DNA of 64,000 nucleotides from Pseudomonas fluorescens (GTDB lineage Bacteria; Pseudomonadota; Gammaproteobacteria; Pseudomonadales; Pseudomonadaceae). Below the pieces are notes generated by a model. That model saw only the letters and a list, made by a program, of their open reading frames with translations, was not told the DNA's origin and searched no databases. The stretch spans positions 1 through 64,000 of the forward strand of contig NZ_LVEJ01000037.1 of assembly GCF_001648775.1 (NCBI RefSeq), in the 5' to 3' direction. Below are positions 15,757 to 24,449 of this stretch, in pieces. Numbering within the stretch: position 1 is the stretch's first letter; every line of letters starts with the position of its first letter. A program made the position numbers and the translations under genes.

Positions 15757-16854
15757 ATGAAAATGTTTGGCAGGACTCTGCTGACACTGTCCTTAATGGG
15801 CGCAATGGTCATGGGCGCCCAGGCCAACGACAAGGTGCTGCGCGTTTACAACTGGTCCGATTACATCGCGCCGGACACCGTCAAGAAGTTCGAAGACGAG
15901 ACCGGCATCCGCGTGACCTATGACGTCTTCGACAGCAACGAGACCCTAGAGGCGCGCTTGCTGGCGGGCAAATCCGGTTACGACCTGGTCGTGCCGTCGA
16001 ACAGTTTCCTGGCCAAGCAGATCAAGGCTGGCGTCTATCAGACGCTGGACAAATCGAAGCTGCCGAACTGGAAGAATCTCAACCCGGTGCTGCTGAAAAA
16101 CGCCGCCGCCAGTGATCCGGACAACGCCCACGCGTTCCCGTATATGTGGGGCTCGATCGGCATCGGTTTCAACCCGGCCAAGGTCAAGGAAGTGCTCGGC
16201 GCCAACGCCCCGACCAATTCCTGGGACTTGCTGTTCAAACCGGAGAACGCGGAAAAACTGAAAGCCTGCGGCATCAGTTTCCTCGACTCGCCGACCGAAA
16301 TGATCCCGGCCGCCCTGCACTACCTGGGCTACCCGGTGAACGACAAGGACACCGCGCACATCAAGGAAGCCGAGGCGCTGTTCATGAAGATCCGCCCGAA
16401 CGTGGCGTACTTCCATTCCTCGAAATACATCTCGGATCTGGCCAATGGCAACATCTGCGTGGCGGTCGGTTACTCCGGTGACGTGCTGCAGGCCAAGGCC
16501 CGCGCGGTGGAATCGGGCAACAACGTGGTGATCGATTACAGCATTCCCAAGGAAGGCGCCGGCAGCTTCTACGACATGGTCGCCATCCCGCGCGATGCGG
16601 CGAACGTCGAGAACGCTTACCTGTTCATGGACTTTCTGATGCGTCCGGACATCATTGCCGAGATCACCAACAGCAACGGCTACAGCAACGCCAACGCGGC
16701 GGCGACGCCACTGGTGGATGAAGCGATCCGCAACGACCCGGGCTCGTACCCGTCGCAAGCGGTGATGGCGACGTTGTATGCGGTGCCGGATCAACCGATT
16801 GCCACACAGCGGATCATGACCCGTGGCTGGACCCGGGTGAAACTCGGTAAATAA
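15757..16854 (+). CDS. potF: Periplasmic polyamine-binding protein
   Basis: 365 residues with a signal peptide ([23 protein letters not shown]) and a mature part starting [22 protein letters not shown], the hallmark opening of PotF/SpuD/SpuE. It captures putrescine or spermidine in the periplasm and delivers it to PotGHI. GGAG eight bases before the ATG at 15757 selects this start over one 12 codons upstream. It is the last gene of the importer unit; in P. aeruginosa the binding proteins instead precede the ATPase gene. Specificity (putrescine or spermidine) cannot be settled here. Confidence 0.92.
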   Translation: MKMFGRTLLTLSLMGAMVMGAQANDKVLRVYNWSDYIAPDTVKKFEDETGIRVTYDVFDSNETLEARLLAGKSGYDLVVPSNSFLAKQIKAGVYQTLDKSKLPNWKNLNPVLLKNAAASDPDNAHAFPYMWGSIGIGFNPAKVKEVLGANAPTNSWDLLFKPENAEKLKACGISFLDSPTEMIPAALHYLGYPVNDKDTAHIKEAEALFMKIRPNVAYFHSSKYISDLANGNICVAVGYSGDVLQAKARAVESGNNVVIDYSIPKEGAGSFYDMVAIPRDAANVENAYLFMDFLMRPDIIAEITNSNGYSNANAAATPLVDEAIRNDPGSYPSQAVMATLYAVPDQPIATQRIMTRGWTRVKLGK

Positions 16855-16874
16855 AAACACTGATGATCAACAAT

Positions 16875-16964
16875 GTGGGAGCGAGCCTGCTCGCGAAAGC
16901 GGTAGGACAGGCGACGAAAATATTGGATGCGCCGACGCCTTCGCGAGCAGGCTCGCCCCCACAG
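16875..16964. repeat. REPIN (head-in pair, CCTGC subtype)
   Basis: Inverted pair of GTGGGAGCGAGCCTGCTCGCGAA beginning 20 bases after the potF stop. The right copy has one change (CTCGCCCCCAC). Confidence 0.9.
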
Positions 16965-17070
16965 TAAAGCAATGCAGTGCTGAAAATTTCCCGTTCACGC
17001 AGCGCCTTACCACCGCTGCACCCTGCTATGAACGGCCTCACCTGGCTTCCTCAGTTCAGGTGAATTCTCA

Positions 17071-17093
17071 GGCGCCCTCGGGCGCCTTTTTTT
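17071..17093 (+). terminator. Rho-independent terminator
   Basis: GGCGCC-CTC-GGGCGCC followed by seven T residues. It is oriented to stop transcripts coming from potF and lies just before the convergent thpR stop. Confidence 0.85.
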
Positions 17094-17099
17094 GTGCCC

Positions 17100-17621
17100 T
17101 CACAGCAGCGGCCAATCCTGCAGAACCCGATAGCGCCCCTTGTGCGATTCGAACAGGGCAAAGCGTTCGGCGCGCAGGAAGAACTCCGGCGCCGTGGCCG
17201 ATTCCGGTTCCGGCGCGCGGTAATCGCGAGCCAACGTCAGATGCGGACGAAACTCGCGGGTTTTCTCTTCAAAGCCAAAGGGCAACATCGCCTGTTCCAA
17301 TGCGTAGACCAGCCGCAGCAACGCTTGTGGCGCCTGCTCCGGTGCCAGCGACAACACCCCGGCGCGATGCCAGACCTGCAAGCGATCCAGCGAAATCTTC
17401 AACGTCTCACCCGGCGTGCGCACTTGCCCGGCGGCCTCGCAGACTTCGTTGATCTGCGCCAATGGCACGGCACCGAGAAACAACAGCGTCAGATGAAAAT
17501 TGTCCGTCGGTACGGGTTTACCGGTTCGCAACCCCAATTCCCCGCGCCACTGAGCAATCGCCTTGCGTTGCGCCGGCGGGCAATCGAGGGCGAAAAACAG
17601 TCTCTTCGCTTCATCGCTCAT
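17100..17621 (-). CDS. thpR: RNA 2',3'-cyclic phosphodiesterase (LigT family)
   Basis: 173 residues of the 2H phosphoesterase family. The two signature HxTx motifs are present as HLTL (about residues 43-46 in NFHLTLLFLG and 126-129 in RPHLTLARD). The opening RLFFALDCP is also typical. ThpR opens 2',3'-cyclic phosphates on RNA; the biological substrate in bacteria is unclear. It is monocistronic, with a terminator-like hairpin for the opposite strand right after its stop. Confidence 0.9.
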   Translation of the reverse strand: MSDEAKRLFFALDCPPAQRKAIAQWRGELGLRTGKPVPTDNFHLTLLFLGAVPLAQINEVCEAAGQVRTPGETLKISLDRLQVWHRAGVLSLAPEQAPQALLRLVYALEQAMLPFGFEEKTREFRPHLTLARDYRAPEPESATAPEFFLRAERFALFESHKGRYRVLQDWPLL

Positions 17622-17728
17622 GGCCCTGCTCCCTTGTTCATCGTGGTCGTGCGGATTCTACACAGCCTGATCTGACGACTCGTGACAGGAAGCTATAGTT
17701 CAAGGATTGCCATCAATCGGAGGCCGCC

Positions 17729-17923
17729 ATGCGCGCGATCCTCAGCAAAGAGCCGTGGTGGGCCCGGCCACCGCATCCCGGGCAGGATGAAAACGAGCTG
17801 GAATGGGGCTGGCTGGTGCATTACAGCGAAGGTGAGCCGCGCTTCGAATTTGTCCTTGAACGCCCCACGGATGAACAAATCCGCAACCGCAAAGGCTGCC
17901 GCATCACTCCTTCAGCCGACTGA
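17729..17923 (+). CDS. Small conserved-looking hypothetical protein
   Basis: 64 residues, acidic and tryptophan-rich (KEPWWARPPHPGQ, ELEWGWLVHYSEG), no signal peptide or membrane segment. The ATG at 17729 is preceded by ATCGGAGGCCGCC, a strong ribosome binding site, which supports a real gene. It is flanked by thpR (divergent) and a REPIN. No function can be assigned. Confidence 0.6.
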   Translation: MRAILSKEPWWARPPHPGQDENELEWGWLVHYSEGEPRFEFVLERPTDEQIRNRKGCRITPSAD

Positions 17924-17947
17924 ACACTGCCAGTAAACACTAACCCT

Positions 17948-18036
17948 GTGGGAGCGAGCCTGCTCGCGAATGCGGAGTATCAGTGACCTTTTTGTCGACT
18001 GACACACCGCATTCGCGAGCAGGCTCGCTCCCACAG
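17948..18036. repeat. REPIN (head-in pair, CCTGC subtype)
   Basis: Inverted pair of GTGGGAGCGAGCCTGCTCGCGAA, with the spacer ends themselves complementary (TGCGG...CCGCA next to the palindromes). Confidence 0.9.
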
Positions 18037-18081
18037 GGTTTTGTGGTGAAGCATGAATCTTGCCCATTCCAAAATCGGGTT

Positions 18082-18435
18082 TCAGGACTCAAGAATATTT
18101 TTAAAGCCGCCAAAGATCATGCGCTGACCATCAAACCCCATCGGGTTGACGTCCGGTTGCATGCGCGGATCCTCCATCATTTTTGCCATGCCGGCATCAC
18201 GGGTGGCTTTATCCGGCCAGATCAGCCAGCCGGAGGACACCGTCTCGCCTTCCTTGAGTTTTACCGCCATGGGGAACGATGTGACCTTGCCGTCCGGCAC
18301 GTCATCACCCCAGCACTGAACCACGTCCTGAGCACCGTATTCCTTGAACAATTTGGCGGCGATTTCACAGTGCTTTTTGTACTGCTCACGATTGGCAGTC
18401 GGCACCGGCGCCACAAAAATATCGATGTAAGCCAT
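18082..18435 (-). CDS. DUF1428 family protein (YbaA-like)
   Basis: 117 residues with the DUF1428 pattern: an opening MAYIDIFVAPVPTANREQY, VVQCWGDDVPDGK in the middle and a C-terminal RMIFGGFKNIL. These are small dimeric alpha-beta-barrel-type cytosolic proteins of unknown role. The start at 18435 has AAGGAGAG upstream. It begins two bases after the stop of the upstream lipoprotein gene, so the two form an operon. Confidence 0.85.
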   Translation of the reverse strand: MAYIDIFVAPVPTANREQYKKHCEIAAKLFKEYGAQDVVQCWGDDVPDGKVTSFPMAVKLKEGETVSSGWLIWPDKATRDAGMAKMMEDPRMQPDVNPMGFDGQRMIFGGFKNILES

Positions 18436-18437
18436 GA

Positions 18438-19538
18438 TCACTCTCCTTGCACGTTGGGTTCGATCTGCTGATTGGTCGATTGCGGCGGATGCCATTCGAC
18501 AGGGTTCACGCCCAAACCGACCGGCGGCTCATCGCCCCCACCCAGATTGCGCTCGACCTGCCCCGCCATGTGCAACGTGCCGGCCATTACGCCAGTCGTC
18601 GGGTTCTGCACCAGTTTCAGCCAGGCTTTGTCGAAGGTGCTGCCCAGACTGCTGCGGATCAGCGCTTCGCTGTCAGGCCGGTCATTGGCCTGGATGATCG
18701 CGCGAATGCCGGCCACACCGACCGAAATCAGTCCGCCAGCCAGTTTCCCGGCCGCGGCAGCGACCGCACTGGCGGCACCGCGCGGGGCCATTTCCGCTTC
18801 CATCCGCTGGCTGGCACGCTTGGCCACCGGCGCCATGCCGGCATCGGTCGAGGCGATCCCCTTTGAGCCGCCCTCGGTATGGACCTTGTCGATCAGCGCG
18901 GCGTAGGCCGGCAGCGTGTTCAGCGGCTCGGTACTGATGACCTGATACAACGAAGCATCTCGTGCCGGTGGCGGGCCGAGGGCAATGGCCGGAATCTTCT
19001 GCAAACGGCCATTGAGCTGCGCAACCGGCACGCCATGGCGCTGGGCGATGAGCGGCATCTGCTGCGCCATCAACTGCGCATAGAACGCCGTCGCCTGGCC
19101 GAGAATCGCATCCGGGTCGATCTCCACGGCCACCGGCGCCAGCACTCTTTCCTGATATTGCTCAAGCAGATACGCCGCCAACCGCTTGGCCGAGGCGTCC
19201 TGTTCACCGCCGGCATTGATCGTGTACCAACTGACTTTCATCGACAGCCATTCCTGGGTCCAGTAGCTGCTGAACCACGGGATGAAATTTTCTTCAGTTT
19301 GCTGATAGACGCGAGTACGCCAATGTTCCATTGAACCCCGGGCAAAGACTTTGACTTGCTCAGTGGCTTGTTGCGAAGCGCTGACGATTTCCCGGTCGAT
19401 TTGCTGCCAGGTCGCAGGCGACACCACAACGGCCTGCGGCACTGACACCGGCGCCCGCACCGAGGTGGCGCAGCCGGCCAGCAAAAGCAGTGCGGCGACG
19501 AGCAGCGCACACGGGTTCACGGTAGCGGTTTCCTTCAA
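18438..19538 (-). CDS. Hypothetical lipoprotein
   Basis: 366 residues starting with a lipoprotein signal (ALLLLAGCATS, lipobox Cys near residue 23). The mature protein is mostly helical with a Gly/Ala-rich segment around residues 255-280 (GAASAVAAAAGKLAGG) that may be an amphipathic or membrane-associating helix. It would sit on the inner or outer membrane; position +2 is Ala, favouring the outer membrane. It is co-transcribed with the DUF1428 gene. No known domain recognised. Confidence 0.72.
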   Translation of the reverse strand: MKETATVNPCALLVAALLLLAGCATSVRAPVSVPQAVVVSPATWQQIDREIVSASQQATEQVKVFARGSMEHWRTRVYQQTEENFIPWFSSYWTQEWLSMKVSWYTINAGGEQDASAKRLAAYLLEQYQERVLAPVAVEIDPDAILGQATAFYAQLMAQQMPLIAQRHGVPVAQLNGRLQKIPAIALGPPPARDASLYQVISTEPLNTLPAYAALIDKVHTEGGSKGIASTDAGMAPVAKRASQRMEAEMAPRGAASAVAAAAGKLAGGLISVGVAGIRAIIQANDRPDSEALIRSSLGSTFDKAWLKLVQNPTTGVMAGTLHMAGQVERNLGGGDEPPVGLGVNPVEWHPPQSTNQQIEPNVQGE

Positions 19539-19603
19539 ATGTGTGGGAGGCAGATTTGAGTATAGGTGTGAGTATCGGGCCGTTTGTCCGGTTGTGGCTG
19601 GAC

Positions 19604-19680
19604 TGGCGCCTTCGCGAGCAGGCTCGCTCCCACAGGGGTATGCATTTCAAAGTGGGAGCGAGCCTGCTCGCGAAGGCGCC
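19604..19680. repeat. REP pair in tail-in orientation
   Basis: Here the palindromes are in the reverse arrangement (CGCCTTCGCGAGCAGGCTCGC ... then its complement), only about 18 bases apart, so the unit folds as one long hairpin. Confidence 0.9.
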
Positions 19681-19807
19681 ATCAGCAACACCCCAAAAAC
19701 CCCAACCATCAATGCCATCGATATTCACCATCGCGACGATTGCCTTCCGCCCACCGCCCATCAAAGGCACGATTAAGCCATCCGAGACACAACGAGGAGT
19801 TCACATC

Positions 19808-20083
19808 ATGATTCACACCCACGTCACACTCTCCGTGAGTTTCCCGGTGTTCGGCAGCAACTATTACGACCAGCACGTCGTGTCGCACAAAGCGCAGGCA
19901 CTGGTGTTCAACGAAGCTTTCGAAGATTTGCTGATGCCCGCCGCCACCAACCATTTCAGCAATGAGGTGGTCGGCATCAACGATCAGTTCCGTTTTCTGA
20001 GCGACATTCTCGCCACCCATTTGCTGGACATCGAGGCCACTGTGCCTTCGCGATCCAGCGTCCGGGCGAGCGCTCGTTTTTAA
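19808..20083 (+). CDS. Hypothetical protein, 91 residues
   Basis: A small protein starting MIHTHVTLSVSFPVFG with no signal or membrane segment. The ATG at 19808 has GAGGAG seven bases upstream. A longer open frame from 19541 passes through the REP pair and is rejected. A terminator follows directly. No family was recognised. Confidence 0.6.
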   Translation: MIHTHVTLSVSFPVFGSNYYDQHVVSHKAQALVFNEAFEDLLMPAATNHFSNEVVGINDQFRFLSDILATHLLDIEATVPSRSSVRASARF

Positions 20084-20096
20084 TTGCAACACGCAC

Positions 20097-20136
20097 AAAA
20101 AAGCCCACTGGCCATTTCGGCGCAGTGGGCTTTTTC
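20097..20136 (+). terminator. Bidirectional Rho-independent terminator
   Basis: AAAAAAGCCCACTG and CAGTGGGCTTTTT form an 11-base-pair hairpin with A- and T-runs, serving the 91-residue protein gene and the convergent lipoprotein gene at 20155. Confidence 0.88.
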
Positions 20137-20154
20137 ACATCAGGGTTGCGCCGT

Positions 20155-21219
20155 TCAGCGCTTCCAGCACTCGGCATAACGCGAGCAGACGTTGTACTGC
20201 GCATCCATTTTGGCCATGCGGTCGAGATGGCGTATGACGGATTCGGCCATGACTTCCTTGGACGACTGGAAGTAGTACATGATCATGTCGGTTTCCATGT
20301 CGGTCGGCGCCGCGTTGCCACGCTTGCCGGAAGTACCGTCGACGGCAGACCATTGCTTCAAGCGCTTGTCGTCGATACTGCGCAGACGCTTGCGATATTC
20401 GTCGCTGGAACGGGTGATCGCCTCGTCGGCAATCGCCGAACTCTCATTGTTGAATTCGGCCAGATTCTGACGGTACAGCGCCCAGTAATCGTCTGGCAGT
20501 TCAAAGCCCATTTTCGCCTTGCGTTCGCTGATCAGGGCATCGAGCTTTTGCGGCGTAAACGTCGTCGAGACCGGCTTCTTCGCGTCGGACTTCATCACCA
20601 CGAAGAGGCTGCCATTGACGATGCGGTCGATCATGACCATACGTTCCGGCGTATCCGGCAGCAGCACTGGTGGCTTGGGAAAGATCGGGTTGCGCCCGGC
20701 ACAGGCCGCCAGGCCCTCACGTTTCATCAGGATCGGCGTGCGCACGTCCTTGCCATCGATGCGCTGCACACGCTGCATCAGCGTCGAACACTGGCGACCC
20801 TTGAGGTCGAAGGTCAGCTCGTATTCTGTATCGCGCTGAGGTTTGAAGCTGAAACCCGACCCGCACACGGCATAACCGGTCTGGGTGTTGACCTTCAGGT
20901 ACATTTCCTTGTCGGGCGGCAGTTTGATTTCCAGGTAGCTCTTGGCCTTTTCCGGGGGCGCCACACTCATGCCGACCCGGCGCGTGCTGTCGACGATGAA
21001 CAGGTTGTTGAGCAAGCCGGTGGTCTGGCCATCGCAATGCTCTGCATCGTAGTAATCCACCGAAGCGTTATCGGTGCTGGCGACAAAGCGCAGCTTGGCG
21101 GCATCAGGTGCGGCCGAATCCTGATAGGTGCCCATCTGGGTACATCCCGACGCCAGGAGGCCCGACAGAACGGCACCGATAACAACGGGTGAGCGACGCA
21201 ACAGCAAAGCCACAGACAT
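20155..21219 (-). CDS. Hypothetical lipoprotein, cysteine-containing
   Basis: 354 residues with a lipoprotein signal (AVLSGLLASGC). The start at 21219 (MSVALLLRRS) has AAGGA five bases upstream, better than the ATG two codons earlier. The mature protein has an N-terminal strand-rich region (to about residue 190, with a CGSGFSF segment) and a helical C-terminal half ending in CSRYAECWKR. I do not recognise a domain. It is monocistronic, ending at a shared terminator. Confidence 0.7.
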   Translation of the reverse strand: MSVALLLRRSPVVIGAVLSGLLASGCTQMGTYQDSAAPDAAKLRFVASTDNASVDYYDAEHCDGQTTGLLNNLFIVDSTRRVGMSVAPPEKAKSYLEIKLPPDKEMYLKVNTQTGYAVCGSGFSFKPQRDTEYELTFDLKGRQCSTLMQRVQRIDGKDVRTPILMKREGLAACAGRNPIFPKPPVLLPDTPERMVMIDRIVNGSLFVVMKSDAKKPVSTTFTPQKLDALISERKAKMGFELPDDYWALYRQNLAEFNNESSAIADEAITRSSDEYRKRLRSIDDKRLKQWSAVDGTSGKRGNAAPTDMETDMIMYYFQSSKEVMAESVIRHLDRMAKMDAQYNVCSRYAECWKR

Positions 21220-21334
21220 GATCATCCTTGGGGAGAAGGGGCAAAAAAACGGCGATGCTACTGAATTGCCATCATTGCGTCCACTCCCCCCGCGTCTGTG
21301 CGACTGTTCTGCTGATCGGGCACGCAGAACTCAG

Positions 21335-21538
21335 TCAATCGTCATCGCGATCACGGTAATAGCGACGGCCATCGCGGCGGTCGTCGCGGTCATCCCAGCG
21401 CCGGTCATGGTCGTAATTACGGCCATGGTCGCGGTCGTAATGACGGCCATGGCGGTGGTCATCATCAAAATCCGCGACACAGCCACCGAGCATTACGGCG
21501 GCGGTCACGGTCAGCAGCATCGTTGTAGCGCGCTTCAT
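21335..21538 (-). CDS. Small Asp/Arg/His-rich lipoprotein
   Basis: 67 residues: a lipoprotein signal (TVTAAVMLGGCVADF) and a mature part of about 47 residues made almost only of Asp, Arg, His and Tyr (DHRHGRHYDRDHGRNYDHD). Highly charged and disordered; metal or polyanion binding is possible but unproven. Tandem GAC/CGC-type codons make the DNA itself repetitive. Confidence 0.6.
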   Translation of the reverse strand: MKRATTMLLTVTAAVMLGGCVADFDDDHRHGRHYDRDHGRNYDHDRRWDDRDDRRDGRRYYRDRDDD

Positions 21539-21757
21539 TCAACACTTCCCTAAAACCAAGGTCTTGACGACGGAATCGGCAACGCTGCCCACGCCTTCAG
21601 GACGCAGTGCGCGCAGCCGCAGATACGACCGGGCAAACGCGGGTTGATTCAGTGGCCACTATCGACCGTTGGTCGCCCCGCCCGCCCCGCCTGAGCAGCG
21701 GCGAAATGCCACCTATACTCCTTGCAACCAAGCCCCACGCAATGGATCTGCGCCCTC

Positions 21758-21769
21758 AATAACAACAAG
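21758..21769 (+). promoter_or_regulatory. Crc/Hfq-type AAnAAnAA motif before lldP
   Basis: AATAACAACAAG lies directly upstream of the AGAGGTGG ribosome binding site of the lactate permease gene. In Pseudomonas, Hfq with Crc binds such A-rich motifs near starts of catabolic genes to block translation when preferred carbon sources are present. Confidence 0.5.
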
Positions 21770-21781
21770 CAGAGGTGGACC

Positions 21782-23536
21782 ATGGTCTGGCAGCAAATCT
21801 ATGACCCGTTCGGCAACCCGGTGCTCTCCACGCTCATGGCCGCCGTGCCGGTGGTGGTGATGCTCGCGGCGCTGGCGTTCTTCCACGTCAAGGCGCATCT
21901 GGCGGCGTTGCTGGCGCTGGCTTCCGCCCTGCTCATATCGATCTTTGCCTTCGGCATGCCGGCGAGCATGGCCGGTTCCGCCGCGTTGTTCGGTGCGGCG
22001 AATGGCTTGCTGCCGATCGGCTGGATCGTCCTGAACATCATCTTTCTGCATCGCCTGACCACTGAGAACGGCTCGTTCAAAGTGTTGCAGGATTCCCTCG
22101 CGCGGATCACCGATGACCGCCGTTTGCAGTTGCTGCTGATCGCGTTCTGCTTCGGTGCGTTTTTCGAGGGCGCCGCCGGGTTCGGCACGCCAGTGGCAGT
22201 GACCGGGGCGATTCTGATCGGCCTCGGTTTCTCGCCGCTGGCAGCCTCGGGTCTGGCGCTGATCGCCAACACCGCGCCGGTGGCATTCGGCGCGTTGGGC
22301 ACACCGATCATTACCCTGGCGAAAGTCACCGGACTGGATGAGATGGAACTGTCGATGATGGTCGGTCGGCAGTTGCCGTTCTTCTCGGTGCTGGTGCCCT
22401 TCTGGCTGATCTGGGCGTTCGCCGGCTGGCGCAAGATGCTGGAGATCTGGCCAGCGATTCTGGTGGCCGGGGTGAGTTTCGCCGTGCCGCAGTTTCTGGT
22501 GTCGAACTACCACGGGCCGATGCTGGTGGACGTGATTGCCGCGCTGATTTCCATGGCTTGTCTGACGTTGTTTTTGAAGGTGTGGAAACCGGCGACCATT
22601 CACACCTCGGCAGCGCTGTCGGGGCGCGTCGACAACTCTAAAGTCGAGGAAGAAAAAGTCACCGCCAGCGCCGCGTTCAGTGATCAGGCGCGTCCGGCGG
22701 TAATGCGCGCGTGGATGCCGTGGATCATCCTCACGGTGTTCGTATTTGCCTGGGGCACTCAAGGCTTCAAGAACATCTTCGATGTGCGCCCGGCGATCGA
22801 TCCGGTTACGCACTCGGCCAAACTCGACCCCACGGGCAAACCGCTGAATGAAGCCAATCCGATTTTCGCCCCGGCCGTGACCTTCACCACCCTGCACCTG
22901 CACATTGAAAAAGTGCCGCCGGTGGTGGCCGCGCCGAAAGCCGAGGAAGCGGTGTACAAATTCACCTGGTTCACCGCCACCGGCAGCGGGATTCTGCTGG
23001 CGGCGATCGTCGGTGGTTTGCTGATGGGCTATTCGATTCCGCAACTGATCAAGCAATACCTGCGCACGTTGTGGGTGGTGCGGTTTTCGCTGATCACCAT
23101 TGCGGCGATGTTGGCGCTGGGGTTTCTCACGCGCTATTCGGGACTCGATGCGACGATGGGTCTGGCGTTTGCGGCGACGGGGATTTTCTACCCGATGTTC
23201 GGCACGTTGCTCGGTTGGCTGGGTGTCGCGTTGACCGGTTCCGATACCGCGTCGAACGTGCTGTTTGGCGGCTTGCAACGGGTCACCTCGGAACAACTCG
23301 GGATCAGTCCGGTACTGATGGCGGCGGCGAACAGTTCCGGCGGGGTGATGGGCAAAATGGTCGATGCGCAATCGATCGTCGTCGCCTCCACCGCGACTCG
23401 CTGGTATGGGCATGAGGGCGAGATTCTGCGCTACGTGTTCTTCCACTCGATCGTGCTGGCGATCCTGGTCGGCGGGCTGGTGACGTTGCAGGCGTATGTG
23501 GCGCCGTTTACACATATGGTGGTTGGCTCACATTAG
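21782..23536 (+). CDS. lldP: L-lactate/glycolate permease family transporter
   Basis: 584 residues with about 12-14 membrane segments and family motifs (GCFGAFFEGAAGFGTPVA-type stretch near residue 130, GSDTASNVLFGGLQ near 515). LldP/GlcA proteins import L- or D-lactate and glycolate with protons. It is about 30 residues longer than the enteric form, due to a polar loop around residues 325-395 (VRPAIDPVTHSAK...VVAAPKAEE). The start at 21782 has AGAGGTGG upstream. No lactate dehydrogenase gene is adjacent in the window, so the substrate (lactate or glycolate) is open. Confidence 0.88.
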   Translation: MVWQQIYDPFGNPVLSTLMAAVPVVVMLAALAFFHVKAHLAALLALASALLISIFAFGMPASMAGSAALFGAANGLLPIGWIVLNIIFLHRLTTENGSFKVLQDSLARITDDRRLQLLLIAFCFGAFFEGAAGFGTPVAVTGAILIGLGFSPLAASGLALIANTAPVAFGALGTPIITLAKVTGLDEMELSMMVGRQLPFFSVLVPFWLIWAFAGWRKMLEIWPAILVAGVSFAVPQFLVSNYHGPMLVDVIAALISMACLTLFLKVWKPATIHTSAALSGRVDNSKVEEEKVTASAAFSDQARPAVMRAWMPWIILTVFVFAWGTQGFKNIFDVRPAIDPVTHSAKLDPTGKPLNEANPIFAPAVTFTTLHLHIEKVPPVVAAPKAEEAVYKFTWFTATGSGILLAAIVGGLLMGYSIPQLIKQYLRTLWVVRFSLITIAAMLALGFLTRYSGLDATMGLAFAATGIFYPMFGTLLGWLGVALTGSDTASNVLFGGLQRVTSEQLGISPVLMAAANSSGGVMGKMVDAQSIVVASTATRWYGHEGEILRYVFFHSIVLAILVGGLVTLQAYVAPFTHMVVGSH

Positions 23537-23557
23537 CCAGGCAGAATCCATTCCAGT

Positions 23558-23646
23558 GTGGGAGCGAGCCTGCTCGCGAAGGCGTCCGGTCTGCCAGTGA
23601 AGATATTGGCTGTGCCGGCCTCTTCGCGAGCAAGCTCGCTCCCACA
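23558..23646. repeat. REPIN (head-in pair, mixed subtype)
   Basis: The left copy has AGCCTGCTCGCG and the right copy CGCGAGCAAGCTCG, so the two palindromes belong to different subtypes. It lies 22 bases after lldP. Confidence 0.9.
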
Positions 23647-23825
23647 AGGCTGTGTGTGGTCCAGAAGATTAATGAGCCACACGCATAACTCTATAGCGCA
23701 AATCCGACAAAACCTTTTCCTCTCTCTGGCAGTCACTCCTTAACGAGACCGGCGATGACGCTGGCTGCCCGCTTGGGCCATCCATGACCCTGCTGCCCCG
23801 ATGAAGAGAGAAAAGGAATCGAACC

Positions 23826-24449
23826 ATGACGATTTCCCGACGCAGATTTCTGATCCTCGGCGCCGTCACCGCGACGGCGTTCGCGATGCCGCCGTTTATC
23901 AGCCTCAAGGCCTACGCCGCCAATCTGGAGAAACCGGCCATGAGTAAAGTGACCATCAACGTCAACGGCAAGCCGCGTGAACTGGACGTCGACACCCGCA
24001 CTACCCTGCTTGATGCCTTGCGCGAACACCTGCACCTGACCGGCAGTAAAAAAGGCTGTGACCACGGCCAGTGCGGCGCCTGCACGGTGATTGCCGATGG
24101 CCGGCGGATCAATTCGTGCCTGACCCTCGCGGTGATGCACGAAGGCAGTGAGATCACCACCATCGAAGGCCTCGGCATGCCCGACAATCTGCACCCGATG
24201 CAGGCCGCGTTCATCAAGCACGACGGTTATCAATGCGGTTATTGCACGCCAGGGCAGATCTGCTCGGCGGTGGCGGTGCTCAAGGAAATCCGCGACGGCA
24301 TTCCCAGCCATGCCAGCGCCAGCCTGACCGAACCGCCACAACTGATCGCCCGTGAGTTTCAGGAGCGCATGAGCGGCAACATCTGCCGCTGCGGTGCCTA
24401 TTCGAACATCATCGAAGCGATTACTGAAGTCGCGGAGGTGCCGGCATGA
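23826..24449 (+). CDS. paoA: Periplasmic aldehyde oxidoreductase, [2Fe-2S] subunit
   Basis: 207 residues with a twin-arginine signal ([17 protein letters not shown]) followed by a plant-type ferredoxin domain (Cys78, Cys83, Cys86, Cys98) and an alpha-helical [2Fe-2S] domain (Cys137, Cys140, Cys187, Cys189). This matches PaoA (YagT), the electron-transfer subunit of the periplasmic aldehyde oxidase, exported with its partners by the Tat system. It overlaps paoB by four bases. A REPIN separates it from lldP. Confidence 0.92.
   Translation: MTISRRRFLILGAVTATAFAMPPFISLKAYAANLEKPAMSKVTINVNGKPRELDVDTRTTLLDALREHLHLTGSKKGCDHGQCGACTVIADGRRINSCLTLAVMHEGSEITTIEGLGMPDNLHPMQAAFIKHDGYQCGYCTPGQICSAVAVLKEIRDGIPSHASASLTEPPQLIAREFQERMSGNICRCGAYSNIIEAITEVAEVPA

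Noticed and set aside
21713-23515. 600-codon minus-strand frame opposite lldP
   Set aside because: Composition dominated by His, Arg and Gln; antisense to a convincing membrane transporter.
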